Assembly (NCBI GenBank): GCA_046757725.1
Contig: JBHHYU010000087.1
Coordinates: 1-12,809, forward strand
Length of the DNA stretch: 12,809 bases
Direction: 5' to 3'
Source: JBHHYU01 sp046757725
Lineage (GTDB): Bacteria > Desulfobacterota > Binatia > UBA9968
The notes below the pieces were generated by a model, which was not told the DNA's origin, did no database searches, and worked only from the letters and a program-made list of their open reading frames with translations. The translations under genes were made by a program, and so were the position numbers. This document shows, piece after piece, positions 1 through 7,559 of this stretch. Every line of letters begins with the position of its first letter. Positions within the stretch are counted from its first letter, which is position 1.

Positions 1-25
1 GCGGGGAATTAACCCGTAGCGATTA

Positions 26-37
26 AACTCTAGAGTT
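26..37. repeat. 12-bp perfect palindrome downstream of ubiD
   Basis: The sequence aactctagagtt is its own reverse complement and lies about 45 bases past the ubiD stop codon on the minus strand. No T-run follows in either direction, so it is not a convincing intrinsic terminator. The rest of positions 1-79 shows no gene, and a short palindrome like this can arise by chance. Confidence 0.3.
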
Positions 38-79
38 GAAAGCTTGAGCACCTTCCGACCGTCGCTTGGCTATGCTCTA

Positions 80-1561
80 TTACCTATTCGGATCTTTAAA
101 CCCGTATCGCTCCCACTTGCCGAGCACCTTCTCCCGGATCTCTTTTGGCCATAGGTTTTCCAATGTCGCTTTTACGGGTATCGTCTCAGACGGCCAATCT
201 TTCGGCCAAGTGCAGTCGAAAATAACGCCCGCCGCATCGCCTATGAGACGCTCTTTGGGAGGAAGAAACGGGAGCAGAACAGGAAACCCAGGGATGTGGG
301 GAACTGCATGAATCCCATTCACCGGGTGACACTTAGTGGTGATGGCGTGGAGAACTTCATTCATATCGGTGGGATCCACATCAGCATCCACAACGACGAT
401 GTAATAGGTAAACAGACCTGGCTTGGTAGCCCACACCGTGTGAGCCACGCGCTTAGCAAAATTAACAAAGGGGGTCTCCGTAGAGATCACGGCCATATGA
501 CCTACTCCATAAGGAGGAATAAAAACGCCTTTAACTGGCAACCCTTGTCTTTTCAATTCCGCTTGGATCTCCGCGGTCTTGATGACGGCTACCACTGTCT
601 GTGACTCATGGACAGGCATGCCCATATTGGAAAAGGTAAGAATGGGTTCATGCCGGTGGGTAATAGCGTTGACCCGAAAAACCGGTTTAGGAGACGCCTT
701 GCCCGCTTCGTAACCCATATACTCGCCGAAAGGTCCTTCCACCTTGCGCTCATGGGGAAGTACTTCCCCTTCGAGAATGATCTCTGCAGTGGCTGGAACA
801 TCTAAATCAACCGTCTCACATCTCACGCGGGGAACGGGCTCACCTTGAAGCCCACCGGCTATATCGGCCTCACTAATAAAAGGGGGCAGCTGAGCACAGC
901 TCACCATAGGAATGATGGGCTGACCTCCGATGGCAACAGCCGCCGGCATTGGTAGATTCATTGCCTCATACTTTTGATACATCTGACCGATATGCTGCTG
1001 CATCGGGAAGAGGCATCCCATGGTATTGCGGTCATGAACCATAAGGCGGTACATTCCCCAGTTTACCCATGAGCTATCCGGATCTTTCGTGATCACCGTG
1101 TGCCAGGTCCCAATGTACCTCCCTCCATCGCCTCGGTGGATTAGCGGGACAGGAAACTTGAGCAGGTCCACATCCTTGCCTAGTAAAATCGTTTCTTTGC
1201 ACGGACCGCTTTTTACCACGGTGGGCTTGATGGGCCTGTTCTTACGCTCGAGGTAGAAATTCATGATTTCTTTGACGGGAGTATCCGGCTCAAGCCCTAA
1301 AGCTAAGGCCGTACGCGCATAAAGAGAATGGTCTGGCTTGTTGCTCGGGCCTATCGCCGCTCCAAGCGATCTGTACCCTTTGGGATAACCCTTTACCGTT
1401 TCAAAAAGCGCTGCGGGTGCGCCGAGATCATAGCATCGCCGGATGATGGCACCCATCTCGAGATTCCAGTCGACTTCTTCTTTGATCCGCTGGAGCTCTC
1501 CATGTCGTTCCAGAAGGTCAAGAAAATCCCTCAGATCCCGTATCTTCATAGACCTTTTCAT
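80..1561 (-). CDS. ubiD: UbiD-family prFMN-dependent decarboxylase/carboxylase
   Basis: UbiD-family enzymes reversibly decarboxylate aromatic or alpha,beta-unsaturated carboxylic acids in the cytoplasm, using prenylated FMN with Mn2+ and K+. The 493 residues are the normal family length. Aligned by eye to fungal Fdc1, the cofactor-metal ligands are N167, H190 and E231. The catalytic Arg-Glu-Glu set is R172 (in WVNWGMYR), E275 and E280 (both in EGPFGEYMGY), so the enzyme should be active. The N-terminus (IRDLRDFLDLLERHGEL) is typical. Two starts are possible: M1 at 1561, or M5 at 1549, which fits the usual family start (M-x-x-x-LRDFL) but has a very close purine-rich stretch. Neither has a strong ribosome binding site. 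No ubiX-like prFMN synthase is in the window, so cofactor must come from elsewhere. The substrate cannot be read from sequence; ubiquinone-pathway 4-hydroxy-3-polyprenylbenzoate decarboxylation and aromatic-acid catabolism are both possible. Confidence 0.93.
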   Translation of the reverse strand: MKRSMKIRDLRDFLDLLERHGELQRIKEEVDWNLEMGAIIRRCYDLGAPAALFETVKGYPKGYRSLGAAIGPSNKPDHSLYARTALALGLEPDTPVKEIMNFYLERKNRPIKPTVVKSGPCKETILLGKDVDLLKFPVPLIHRGDGGRYIGTWHTVITKDPDSSWVNWGMYRLMVHDRNTMGCLFPMQQHIGQMYQKYEAMNLPMPAAVAIGGQPIIPMVSCAQLPPFISEADIAGGLQGEPVPRVRCETVDLDVPATAEIILEGEVLPHERKVEGPFGEYMGYEAGKASPKPVFRVNAITHRHEPILTFSNMGMPVHESQTVVAVIKTAEIQAELKRQGLPVKGVFIPPYGVGHMAVISTETPFVNFAKRVAHTVWATKPGLFTYYIVVVDADVDPTDMNEVLHAITTKCHPVNGIHAVPHIPGFPVLLPFLPPKERLIGDAAGVIFDCTWPKDWPSETIPVKATLENLWPKEIREKVLGKWERYGFKDPNR

Positions 1562-1620
1562 TGTTTCTAATCGTGGGGCGAGATTAAAAGATTAGCGCTT
1601 TAAGATTTGCGTTTCCGTTA

Positions 1621-1650
1621 CTTATATGTAAATGTTTGACATGTCAAACA
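1621..1650 (-). promoter_or_regulatory. Candidate ubiD promoter overlapping an 18-bp palindromic operator
   Basis: Positions 1633-1650 (tgtttgacatgtcaaaca) form a perfect 18-bp palindrome. Read on the minus strand, it contains a consensus -35 box TTGACA at 1647-1642. A TATAAG lies at 1626-1621 (15-bp spacing) and an alternative TAAGTA at 17-bp spacing. It sits about 60-90 bases upstream of the ubiD start. A symmetric site over a -35 box is the usual arrangement for a dimeric repressor such as a GntR-, TetR- or MarR-type regulator, but no regulator gene is in the window. The palindrome is directly seen; the promoter and operator roles are inferred. Confidence 0.5.
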
Positions 1651-1725
1651 ATGTCGGATTATCGTTTGGTAAGAATGATTTCCCTTATTTTTTTTGTTTT
1701 TCCGGGATTAGTGTGGACAAGTAGT

Positions 1726-1822
1726 CACCACGAAGAGCACGAAGGAAAAACGATTTGCTCCCGCCAAGACGCCAAGTTCGAAACCGGTTTTTTCCTTGGT
1801 GCCTTTGCGTCTTTGCGCGAGA
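1726..1822. repeat. Dispersed intergenic repeat-like element (CACGAAG / GCCAAGACGC type)
   Basis: Three low-complexity blocks occur in sequence: caccacgaagagcacgaagg (1726-1745), cgccaagacgccaag (1762-1776) and ccttggtgcctttgcgtc continuing to 1822 (1794-1822). The second and third are imperfect inverted copies, since the reverse complement of the third contains gcaaagacgcaaaggcaccaag-like sequence, so they could fold into a stem. From general knowledge, strings such as CACCACGAAG-x-CACGAAG and TTTGCGTCTTTGCG recur in intergenic regions of many delta-proteobacterial and other environmental genomes. Short hypothetical proteins are often wrongly called across them. Only one copy is present here, so its repeat status rests on that recognition. 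Confidence 0.55.
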
Positions 1823-2002
1823 TTTTCTGAGTATTGGTTACGGTCACGCTAGGATTTTCGTCGTGAAAGCCAACGAGGGATTGGCCAGGTTATCCACACA
1901 AAAGCCTGAAGAAACATTTTTTAAATGATCTGTAGCACTTCCGAATCGCAATCGGGCAGTGTTGACAAGAAAAACCAAAGTAGCTAGAGGGAAAATAAAC
2001 TC

Positions 2003-2752
2003 ATGGTAGAGGTTTCTGGACTGACAAAATACTACGGCGAGGTTCGGGCCATCCACGACGTTTCCTTCACGGCACAGAGAGGGGAAATCCTAGGTTTTTT
2101 GGGTCCCAATGGAGCTGGCAAAACCACCACCATGCGAATCCTCGCAGGATTTATGCAGGCCACTGATGGGATGGCCACCGTGGAAGGGTACGATGTTTTT
2201 AAAGAAGCCCATGAGGTACGTCGACGCATAGGCTACCTACCCGAGAATCCGCCCCTTTACCTCAACATGACGGTCAGCTCCTATTTGAAGTTCGTGGGAC
2301 GCATTAAGGGGGTTACGCGAAAGGCAATATCGGGGGCTTTGGAAGAGGTGCTGGAACGCTGCTCCCTCACTGAAGTGGCCACACGTCTTCTGGGCCATCT
2401 CTCTAGGGGGTATCGTCAAAGGGTAGGACTCGCCCAGGCCCTGATCCATAACCCGCCGGTTCTGATTATGGACGAACCCACTATAGGACTCGATCCCAAA
2501 CAGATCATCGAGATCCGAAGCTTGATCAAGGCGCTGGCAGGAGAGCGAACCGTCATACTCTCTACCCACATACTGCCGGAAGTTTCGCAGATCTGTGATA
2601 AGTTCATTATCATCAATGAGGGACAGGTTGTTGCGGAAAAAAACATGGCGGACCTGGCTGAAGATTCAACTCTGGAAGAGGTATTTCTTCGTTACATCTC
2701 TGCGGAAACTGAAACAGAAGAACCAAACAGCCCAAAGAATTGGTCACTATGA
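2003..2752 (+). CDS. ABC transporter ATP-binding protein, GldA/NatA-like
   Basis: This cytoplasmic ATPase subunit should power the adjacent ABC-2 permease. All nucleotide-binding motifs are intact: Walker A GPNGAGKTT (residues 34-42, K40), signature LSRGYRQRVGLAQAL (133-147), Walker B VLIMDEPT (153-160, catalytic E158), D-loop GLDP (162-165) and H-loop H189. The Q-loop region reads YLPEN with Glu in place of Gln, which is common in this GldA/NatA/CcmA-like subfamily. At 249 residues it is a normal single-domain ATPase. The start ATG at 2003 has GAGGG about 11 bases upstream. Its stop codon overlaps the next start as ATGA, indicating translational coupling with the permease. In Bacteroidetes the homologous GldA acts in gliding, but in other phyla this operon type is of unknown substrate. 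Confidence 0.92.
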   Translation: MVEVSGLTKYYGEVRAIHDVSFTAQRGEILGFLGPNGAGKTTTMRILAGFMQATDGMATVEGYDVFKEAHEVRRRIGYLPENPPLYLNMTVSSYLKFVGRIKGVTRKAISGALEEVLERCSLTEVATRLLGHLSRGYRQRVGLAQALIHNPPVLIMDEPTIGLDPKQIIEIRSLIKALAGERTVILSTHILPEVSQICDKFIIINEGQVVAEKNMADLAEDSTLEEVFLRYISAETETEEPNSPKNWSL

Positions 2753-3522
2753 AAAATATCTTCCTGATTGCCAGCAAAGAGATTCGATCCTTCTTCGTTT
2801 CGCCGATGGCCTATGTGGTGTTGACGGGTTTTCTCCTTCTAGCCGGGTGGTTCTTTTTTAACCTGCTTTATCGATTCAATTATCTCCTTACGCTTTATAC
2901 AAACTTTCGAAGCGCTCAGGGTATGCAGGGGTTGAACCTCAACGACCATGTGATTGCTCCCCTGCTCCACAATCTTACCATTCTCCTTGTCATTATGGTT
3001 CCCATCATCACCATGCACACCTTTGCCGAAGAGAAAAAAAGCGGGACTTACGAGTTACTCCTGACTTCTCCGCTTACTGTCACCCAGATCGTTTTCGGCA
3101 AATTTCTAGGATCTCTTTTTTTTATCCTTGTCATGGTCGCGTTAACCGGTATCTACCCTGCGATTCTTCTATTCTATGGAAACCCCGAGTTGGGAGTATT
3201 GGCATCGGGTTACCTGGGCCTTTTTCTTCTCGGAGTCACTTTTGTGTCGGTAGGACTCTTGACGTCGTCTCTAACCGAAAACCAAATTGTCGCAGCCGTC
3301 ACTTGTTTTGTCATCCTGTTGCTCCTCTATATTCTCTCCTGGCCTGCAGAGACCACTGGGGCAACGCTAGGTCGACTCCTCAAATACCTCTCGGTGATCG
3401 AACACTTCAGCGAGATGGTCAAAGGGCTCGTGGATACTAAAGATCTCGTCTATTTCTTTTCGTTAACCTTCGCAAGTCTCTTCCTTACCCACCGGTGCGT
3501 AGAGGCCTCCCGCTGGAAATAA
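2749..3522 (+). CDS. ABC-2 type permease, GldF-like
   Basis: This is the inner-membrane permease partner of the ATPase encoded immediately upstream. I chose the ATG at 2749, giving 257 residues, because it overlaps the upstream TGA as ATGA. A TTG three codons earlier is in frame but has no advantage. Several hydrophobic segments are visible (for example MAYVVLTGFLLLAGWFFFNLL, LLHNLTILLVIMVPIITMHT, LGSLFFILVMVALTGIYPAI and IVAAVTCFVILLLLYIL), consistent with the six-helix ABC-2 fold. The cytoplasmic motif FAEEKKSGTYELLLTSPLT matches the conserved coupling-loop region of GldF-type permeases. The gene ends directly against the next start at 3523 with no intergenic base. The transported substrate is not known. 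Confidence 0.9.
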   Translation: MKNIFLIASKEIRSFFVSPMAYVVLTGFLLLAGWFFFNLLYRFNYLLTLYTNFRSAQGMQGLNLNDHVIAPLLHNLTILLVIMVPIITMHTFAEEKKSGTYELLLTSPLTVTQIVFGKFLGSLFFILVMVALTGIYPAILLFYGNPELGVLASGYLGLFLLGVTFVSVGLLTSSLTENQIVAAVTCFVILLLLYILSWPAETTGATLGRLLKYLSVIEHFSEMVKGLVDTKDLVYFFSLTFASLFLTHRCVEASRWK

Positions 3523-5067
3523 ATGACTAGATATCTGCAGATCTCCGGCATCTCCGGTATCGTTCTCATCCTTTTCGGTTTGGTGGCCTACTTTTTTACC
3601 CACAATATCCAGGATCCCTACGTCCTCGTCCATCTGGGGCTCGGCATCCTGGGTCTACTCGTTTACATTGCCACTCAAGGCGGCAACTTGGCACGCTCTT
3701 TAACTCGCCGCTCTAGTCGCTTTGGATTTCACTCGAGTATCTATACGTTGCTTTTTATCGGCATTATAATCATGCTTAACTTTCTTAACACGCGATACCA
3801 CTATCGATGGGACCTGACGGAAAACAAAGCCTACAGTCTGTCATCGCAATCGATCAAAGTGATCGGACAAATCAAGCAGGAACTCGAAATTTACGGTTTT
3901 TTCCAGCGCGGGAAAAACCCGGCGGTTGCAGACCTTATCCAGAGTTATACCTATCAATCTCCCAAGATCACTTTCCATCCTATCGATCCCGACCGTCACC
4001 CTGAAATGGCAAAACGCTTCAAGATCCGCCAGTTTAACACCGTCCATATCCGCTATGGAAAAGAGTCCACGAATGTTACCGAGATTACCGAGGAGGCCAT
4101 CACAAACGCCATCGTTAAACTGACCAAGTCAAGCAAAAAACATGTCTACTTTCTCACAGGTCATGGGGAACCAAAGATCGGGGACCAAAAGAGCACGGCA
4201 GGATATGCTGCGGCCAAAGAGGCGTTGGAGAACGAGAACTACAGCGTCAAAGAGTTGCTCCTCTCCACCCGAGAGAAAGTCCCTAAGACAACCTCGCTGT
4301 TGATCATTGCCGGACCAAAAAAACCGCTTTTCGATCATGAAATCAAAGCGATTGAAACATATGCGAAAGCCGGTGGAAGACTGCTGGTCATGCTTCCCCT
4401 CCAAGGGAACGAGAAGCTCAGCGAGTTCCTCAAAGGTTGGGGAATCGAGGTTGGAAAGAACCTGGTGGTGGATAAGGTTATTCGTCTCTTCACGGGGCCT
4501 TCCCTCGGGCTGGAGCCTATAATCAACAACTATAGTCCTATCCATCCTATCACGAGAGACTTCAAAGAGCGCACCCTCTTTTCCATGGTCCGCTCGGTAG
4601 ACGCCAACGGAACACCGAAGGATGGACTCAAGGTGACTTCACTGCTTAAGACGAGCCCTACGAGCTGGGCGGAAACGGACCTTGATGGCGTCTTCAAGCG
4701 TGGTAAAGCAGCCTTTGGGCGTAAAGATAAGAAAGGGCCGATTTCCGTAGGTGTCGCCGTCACGGCGAATCTAAAGAAACTTGGCATGAAGAAGGATGGT
4801 GGTGAAGCTAAAATCGTGGCTCTAGGCACGGCGAGTGTGGCTAACAATCGATTTATCAGGATCTACTTTAATCGCGATCTTTTCCTCAATGTCATCAACT
4901 GGCTTGTCGGTGAGGAGGAATTTATATCTATTCGCCCGCGGTCGGTACGCACATCTCGGATCCAGCTTACAGAAAGAGAAGGTAATATCGTCTTTTACCT
5001 TTCCTTTCTGATCTTTCCGGAAATTCTCTTCCTTATTGGGCTTGGCGTATGGTGGAGGAGAAGATAA
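3523..5067 (+). CDS. GldG-like ABC transporter auxiliary membrane protein
   Basis: The protein (514 residues) matches the GldG / ABC-type uncharacterised auxiliary component layout. Hydrophobic segments near the N-terminus (about residues 8-25, 33-50 and 66-84) are followed by the typical juxtamembrane sequence RYHYRWDLTENKAYSLS. Next comes a large soluble domain, expected to be periplasmic, then a C-terminal helix (FYLSFLIFPEILFLIGLGVWW) and a basic end RRR. The soluble part includes HVYFLTGHGEPKI and a GGRLLVMLPLQ strand typical of the family. The start ATG directly abuts the permease stop. The role is inferred to be a periplasmic partner of the ABC exporter; no catalytic motif is evident. 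Confidence 0.85.
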   Translation: MTRYLQISGISGIVLILFGLVAYFFTHNIQDPYVLVHLGLGILGLLVYIATQGGNLARSLTRRSSRFGFHSSIYTLLFIGIIIMLNFLNTRYHYRWDLTENKAYSLSSQSIKVIGQIKQELEIYGFFQRGKNPAVADLIQSYTYQSPKITFHPIDPDRHPEMAKRFKIRQFNTVHIRYGKESTNVTEITEEAITNAIVKLTKSSKKHVYFLTGHGEPKIGDQKSTAGYAAAKEALENENYSVKELLLSTREKVPKTTSLLIIAGPKKPLFDHEIKAIETYAKAGGRLLVMLPLQGNEKLSEFLKGWGIEVGKNLVVDKVIRLFTGPSLGLEPIINNYSPIHPITRDFKERTLFSMVRSVDANGTPKDGLKVTSLLKTSPTSWAETDLDGVFKRGKAAFGRKDKKGPISVGVAVTANLKKLGMKKDGGEAKIVALGTASVANNRFIRIYFNRDLFLNVINWLVGEEEFISIRPRSVRTSRIQLTEREGNIVFYLSFLIFPEILFLIGLGVWWRRR

Positions 5068-5070
5068 AAG

Positions 5071-6420
5071 GTGCGTTTGCGCAATACTCTTCTCTTAGCT
5101 CTCGCCTTCGTCTTTCTCGGTGCCTACCTATACTTTATTGAACTCCCAAGAAGCAAGAAAGATAAATCGGAAACCCTTCTGGCTTTCAAGCAAGAGGATG
5201 TGAAGAGCATCGTCTTCACTTACCCGACGCAAGAGATCCATCTTGAGAGACAGCTTCTAGGGCGATGGATGATCACCCAACCTTTGCGGGCATCAGCAGA
5301 TGCATCCACTATCAGCAATATCCTTTCCATCCTCGATACAAGCAAAATAAAACGAACGGTCGAGGAGCACCCCACCCGGGCAGATCTTAAGGCCTTTGGG
5401 CTTGATAGGCCCACAGTTAGGGTTCTGATCACTCTTAAAGGCGACCAGCCTCCCCTCACCATCCGTGTAGGCGGACGAACGCCGGTCGGCAAATCGGCGT
5501 ATATCAGACGGGGAACCCAGCCCGGTGTTCTTTTAGCTAGTGCCTCGCTTTTATCCAGTCTGAAGAAGAAGCTGTACGACTTCAGAGATAAAACCATCAT
5601 AACCGTCAAAGATGACCAGGTAAAGCAGCTAGTCCTTAATGGCAACAAAGGTGATTTTCTTTTAGTAAAAAAAGGGAAAGCCTGGTTTATTCACCGGCCC
5701 AAGTCCTACCGAGCCGACCAGGTTGAGATCAAAGGGATGCTCTCGACAATCAATAATATGTCCGCCCGGAGTTTTCTCAAAGCATCCCCTTCCAACTTAC
5801 GGAAAACTGGCCTTGACCGGCCGCGTCTTAAAGTTACCGTTTCTGTGGCTGACGAGGAATCACAAAGGGAAATCCTCTTCGGGGGCAAGAGGGGTACGAA
5901 AGATGAGGTGTACCTCACCCTTGGTTCCGGAGAAACGATCTACACCGTTTACGAGAGTGTTTTTAAGGAGCTCAACAAAGACCTTGTTGCTCTTAGAGAC
6001 AAAGAGATTCTACCGTTTGCCAAGGATCAGGTTGTTCAGTTGCAGATTCATACCTCAAAAGAGTCCTTGAGTTTTACCAGAAGGGGAAAAAAAGAATGGA
6101 CCCTGGAAAGACCCAAAGAAGGGAAGCTCACACAATCAGCCGTCACCGACTACCTCACGAACCTTCGTTATCTAAGAGCCAAGGGATTTGCTGACGATAA
6201 CCCTCGGAGTACCAAACCATATGGTTTGGCCTCCCCCTCCGTCAAAGTCGTTCTCAACAGCGCTGAGAGTAAAGGGCTCGGGACTCTTCTGGTAGGAAAT
6301 AAAACTGGCAACGATTATTACGCTAAACGAGCGGGAGATCCGACCGTTTTTAAGATCGACGCATTTTCTTATAACCAACTCAGCAAACGGCTGGCCGACT
6401 TTCTGAAAAAGCAAAAATAA
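5071..6420 (+). CDS. DUF4340-like protein with three internal repeats
   Basis: The protein (449 residues, GTG start) sits 3 bases after the GldG-like gene. GGAGG at 5054-5058 and GGAG at 5057-5060 serve as the ribosome binding site inside the previous gene's end. One N-terminal helix (about residues 6-23) should anchor it in the inner membrane, with the rest in the periplasm. The remainder is a threefold repeat of about 138 residues. Each unit has a W-x-I/L-x-x-P motif (W66, W205, W343), a G-L-x-x-P-x-V/L-K/R-V motif (G110, G247, G385) and a closing segment like LYDFRDK, LVALRDK or LADFLKK. This matches the DUF4340 family commonly linked to GldG-like genes. It is probably an extracytoplasmic accessory of the ABC system; the molecular function is unknown. 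Confidence 0.8.
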   Translation: MRLRNTLLLALAFVFLGAYLYFIELPRSKKDKSETLLAFKQEDVKSIVFTYPTQEIHLERQLLGRWMITQPLRASADASTISNILSILDTSKIKRTVEEHPTRADLKAFGLDRPTVRVLITLKGDQPPLTIRVGGRTPVGKSAYIRRGTQPGVLLASASLLSSLKKKLYDFRDKTIITVKDDQVKQLVLNGNKGDFLLVKKGKAWFIHRPKSYRADQVEIKGMLSTINNMSARSFLKASPSNLRKTGLDRPRLKVTVSVADEESQREILFGGKRGTKDEVYLTLGSGETIYTVYESVFKELNKDLVALRDKEILPFAKDQVVQLQIHTSKESLSFTRRGKKEWTLERPKEGKLTQSAVTDYLTNLRYLRAKGFADDNPRSTKPYGLASPSVKVVLNSAESKGLGTLLVGNKTGNDYYAKRAGDPTVFKIDAFSYNQLSKRLADFLKKQK

Positions 6421-6650
6421 ATTGGACGTTCTTATTAAACCGGACCAGCCAAAGAAAGATATCTCCCTCAGAGCACTATGATTTCGAAAACAGTCGCCCT
6501 TGAGAATCAGCCGGTTTTTTATAAACAACTTGTTGAGGTTTGCAACGAGACTGTCCATCCACCCACAAGGAAAATGAGGAACACACGATCCCGATTCGCT
6601 TAAAATGAAACACACAAGCAAGATAACAACGGAAGGGGGAAATTAGCCCC

Positions 6651-7553
6651 GTGAATGCCAATCCAGGTTTAATCCACGCCGTCCTGCCAGCAACTGTAGA
6701 TCTTCGCGTAACTATTCCGGAGAGTCACCCTTCCACCCGTAATCTCGGGTCGGAACGAATGGGCTCGGGAACCCTAGTTGACCCCGAAGGGTATATTTTG
6801 ACCGTTCATTACGTTACGTCAGGAGCCGATTCAATTACCGTCACGTTGGCTGATGGGAATCAGTTTCCCGGAGAGTTGGCTGCGCAGGATTCGGAAACGG
6901 GCCTAGCCTTAGTCAAGATTCCAAGCCGAGGTCTCTCCTTCTTACGCCCCGCTCCACCAGAAGCGCTGTCGCTGGGTCAACCCACGCTTCTCGCAGCAAG
7001 TAGCGGAGAGGCCAAGAGGAGGGTAAGTGGAGGTTATGTTACGTCGCTGGCCTGCTACGATGGTCATTGGGAGTATCTGCTGGAGAAGACCATCCGGCTC
7101 AATGCGGTCAATCCTGGATTTGGAGGCGGAACTGTAACCGATTTCAAGGGACGTCTCCTAGGCGTCGTGTCGCTTAACTTAAACGAAATCGCGAAGTTTA
7201 CCATGGCCATACCCATTGAATACTACACACAAAATGAGCAGGAGCTGAAGAAATATGGACGCGTGCGTAGCCGTCCCCGACGACCGTGGTTCGGTTTCTA
7301 CCCGCAAACCCTCGCAGGTCATATTGTGATTGCCGGAGTGACTCCCGGCGGCCCTGCCGAAACAAGCGGGCTTCGGGAGGGGGATATCATCGTCGGCGTA
7401 GAAAAAAAAGAGATCCGTTCCCGCCCGGATCTTTACCGCGAAATCTGGAAAAAGAAACCAGGTGAGCGAATCTCTTTTCGTATATTAAGAGAAGAAGAGT
7501 CTCTTAATTTAGAGGTGGTCGGCGGTGATCGCTCAGAGTTCTACCGGTCGTAG
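6651..7553 (+). CDS. HtrA/DegP-like protein with degenerate catalytic triad, plus PDZ domain (predicted pseudoprotease)
   Basis: Residues 35-190 follow the trypsin-like S1C/HtrA pattern: GSGTLVDPEGYILT, then ITVTLADG, LALVKI and NPGFGGG-TVTDFKGRLLGVV. Residues 213-290 form a PDZ domain with VTPGGPAETSGLREGDIIVGV. All three catalytic positions differ from active HtrA proteases. The His of TNNHVV is Tyr54 (sequence TVHYVT, with His one residue early). The Asp of TDLA is Gly84 (TGLA). The Ser of GNSGG is Gly158 (GFGGG). The fold-defining glycines are kept and the frame is open over 300 codons, so this looks like a maintained non-catalytic protein rather than debris. There is no signal peptide: the protein begins almost at the domain, and a stop at 6624-6626 closes the frame upstream. 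The GTG start has AGGGGG about 11 bases upstream. It is convergent with tctC. A binding or scaffold role is inferred. Confidence 0.85.
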   Translation: MNANPGLIHAVLPATVDLRVTIPESHPSTRNLGSERMGSGTLVDPEGYILTVHYVTSGADSITVTLADGNQFPGELAAQDSETGLALVKIPSRGLSFLRPAPPEALSLGQPTLLAASSGEAKRRVSGGYVTSLACYDGHWEYLLEKTIRLNAVNPGFGGGTVTDFKGRLLGVVSLNLNEIAKFTMAIPIEYYTQNEQELKKYGRVRSRPRRPWFGFYPQTLAGHIVIAGVTPGGPAETSGLREGDIIVGVEKKEIRSRPDLYREIWKKKPGERISFRILREEESLNLEVVGGDRSEFYRS

Positions 7554-7559
7554 AACTCT
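7535..7559. terminator. Perfect hairpin at a convergent gene junction
   Basis: The arms agagttctac (7535-7544) and gtagaactct (7550-7559) are exact reverse complements, with a 5-base loop cggtc. The structure spans the last codons and the stop of the HtrA-like gene and ends 9 bases before the tctC stop codon on the opposite strand. No T-run follows on either strand, so it is not a classical rho-independent terminator. Its position suggests a bidirectional transcript end or a 3'-end stabiliser. Confidence 0.55.

Larger units (their letters stand above)
1562..2002. other. Divergent intergenic region (441 bp)
   Basis: This gap separates minus-strand ubiD from the plus-strand ABC operon. It holds a palindrome with a promoter-like sequence facing ubiD (1621-1650) and a dispersed-repeat-like element (1726-1822). 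A TTGACA at 1962-1967 faces the ABC operon but has no good -10 box at normal spacing. A GAGGG at 1987-1991 is the likely ribosome binding site for the ABC gene starting at 2003. I see no RNA gene or credible protein-coding sequence here. Confidence 0.6.

Noticed and set aside
1636..1830. 64-codon plus-strand reading frame across the intergenic repeat
   Set aside because: Its sequence (for example HHEEHEG, SRQDAK, GAFASLREI) is what the dispersed repeat gives when translated, and it has no ribosome binding site or family resemblance.
1962..1990. TTGACA facing the ABC operon as a promoter
   Set aside because: At 16-18 bp spacing the -10 candidate is poor (TAGAGG), and it would start transcription almost at the ATG.
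6438..6520. AACCGG ... CCGGTTTTTT as an intrinsic terminator of the ABC operon
   Set aside because: The 6-bp arms are about 70 bases apart with no clear inner stem, so this is not a standard terminator hairpin.
6500..6525. TTGAGA ... TATAAA as a promoter for the HtrA-like gene
   Set aside because: The spacing is only 14 bp, too short for a typical sigma70 promoter.
6478..6603. 41-codon plus-strand reading frame (MISKTVALEN...) before the HtrA-like gene
   Set aside because: There is no ribosome binding site, no recognisable domain and no coding signal beyond an open frame of this length.
7484..7508. 8-bp inverted repeat attaagag/ctcttaat near the end of the HtrA-like gene
   Set aside because: It lies within coding sequence in an AAG/GAA-rich stretch with no T-run, and is best explained by codon content.
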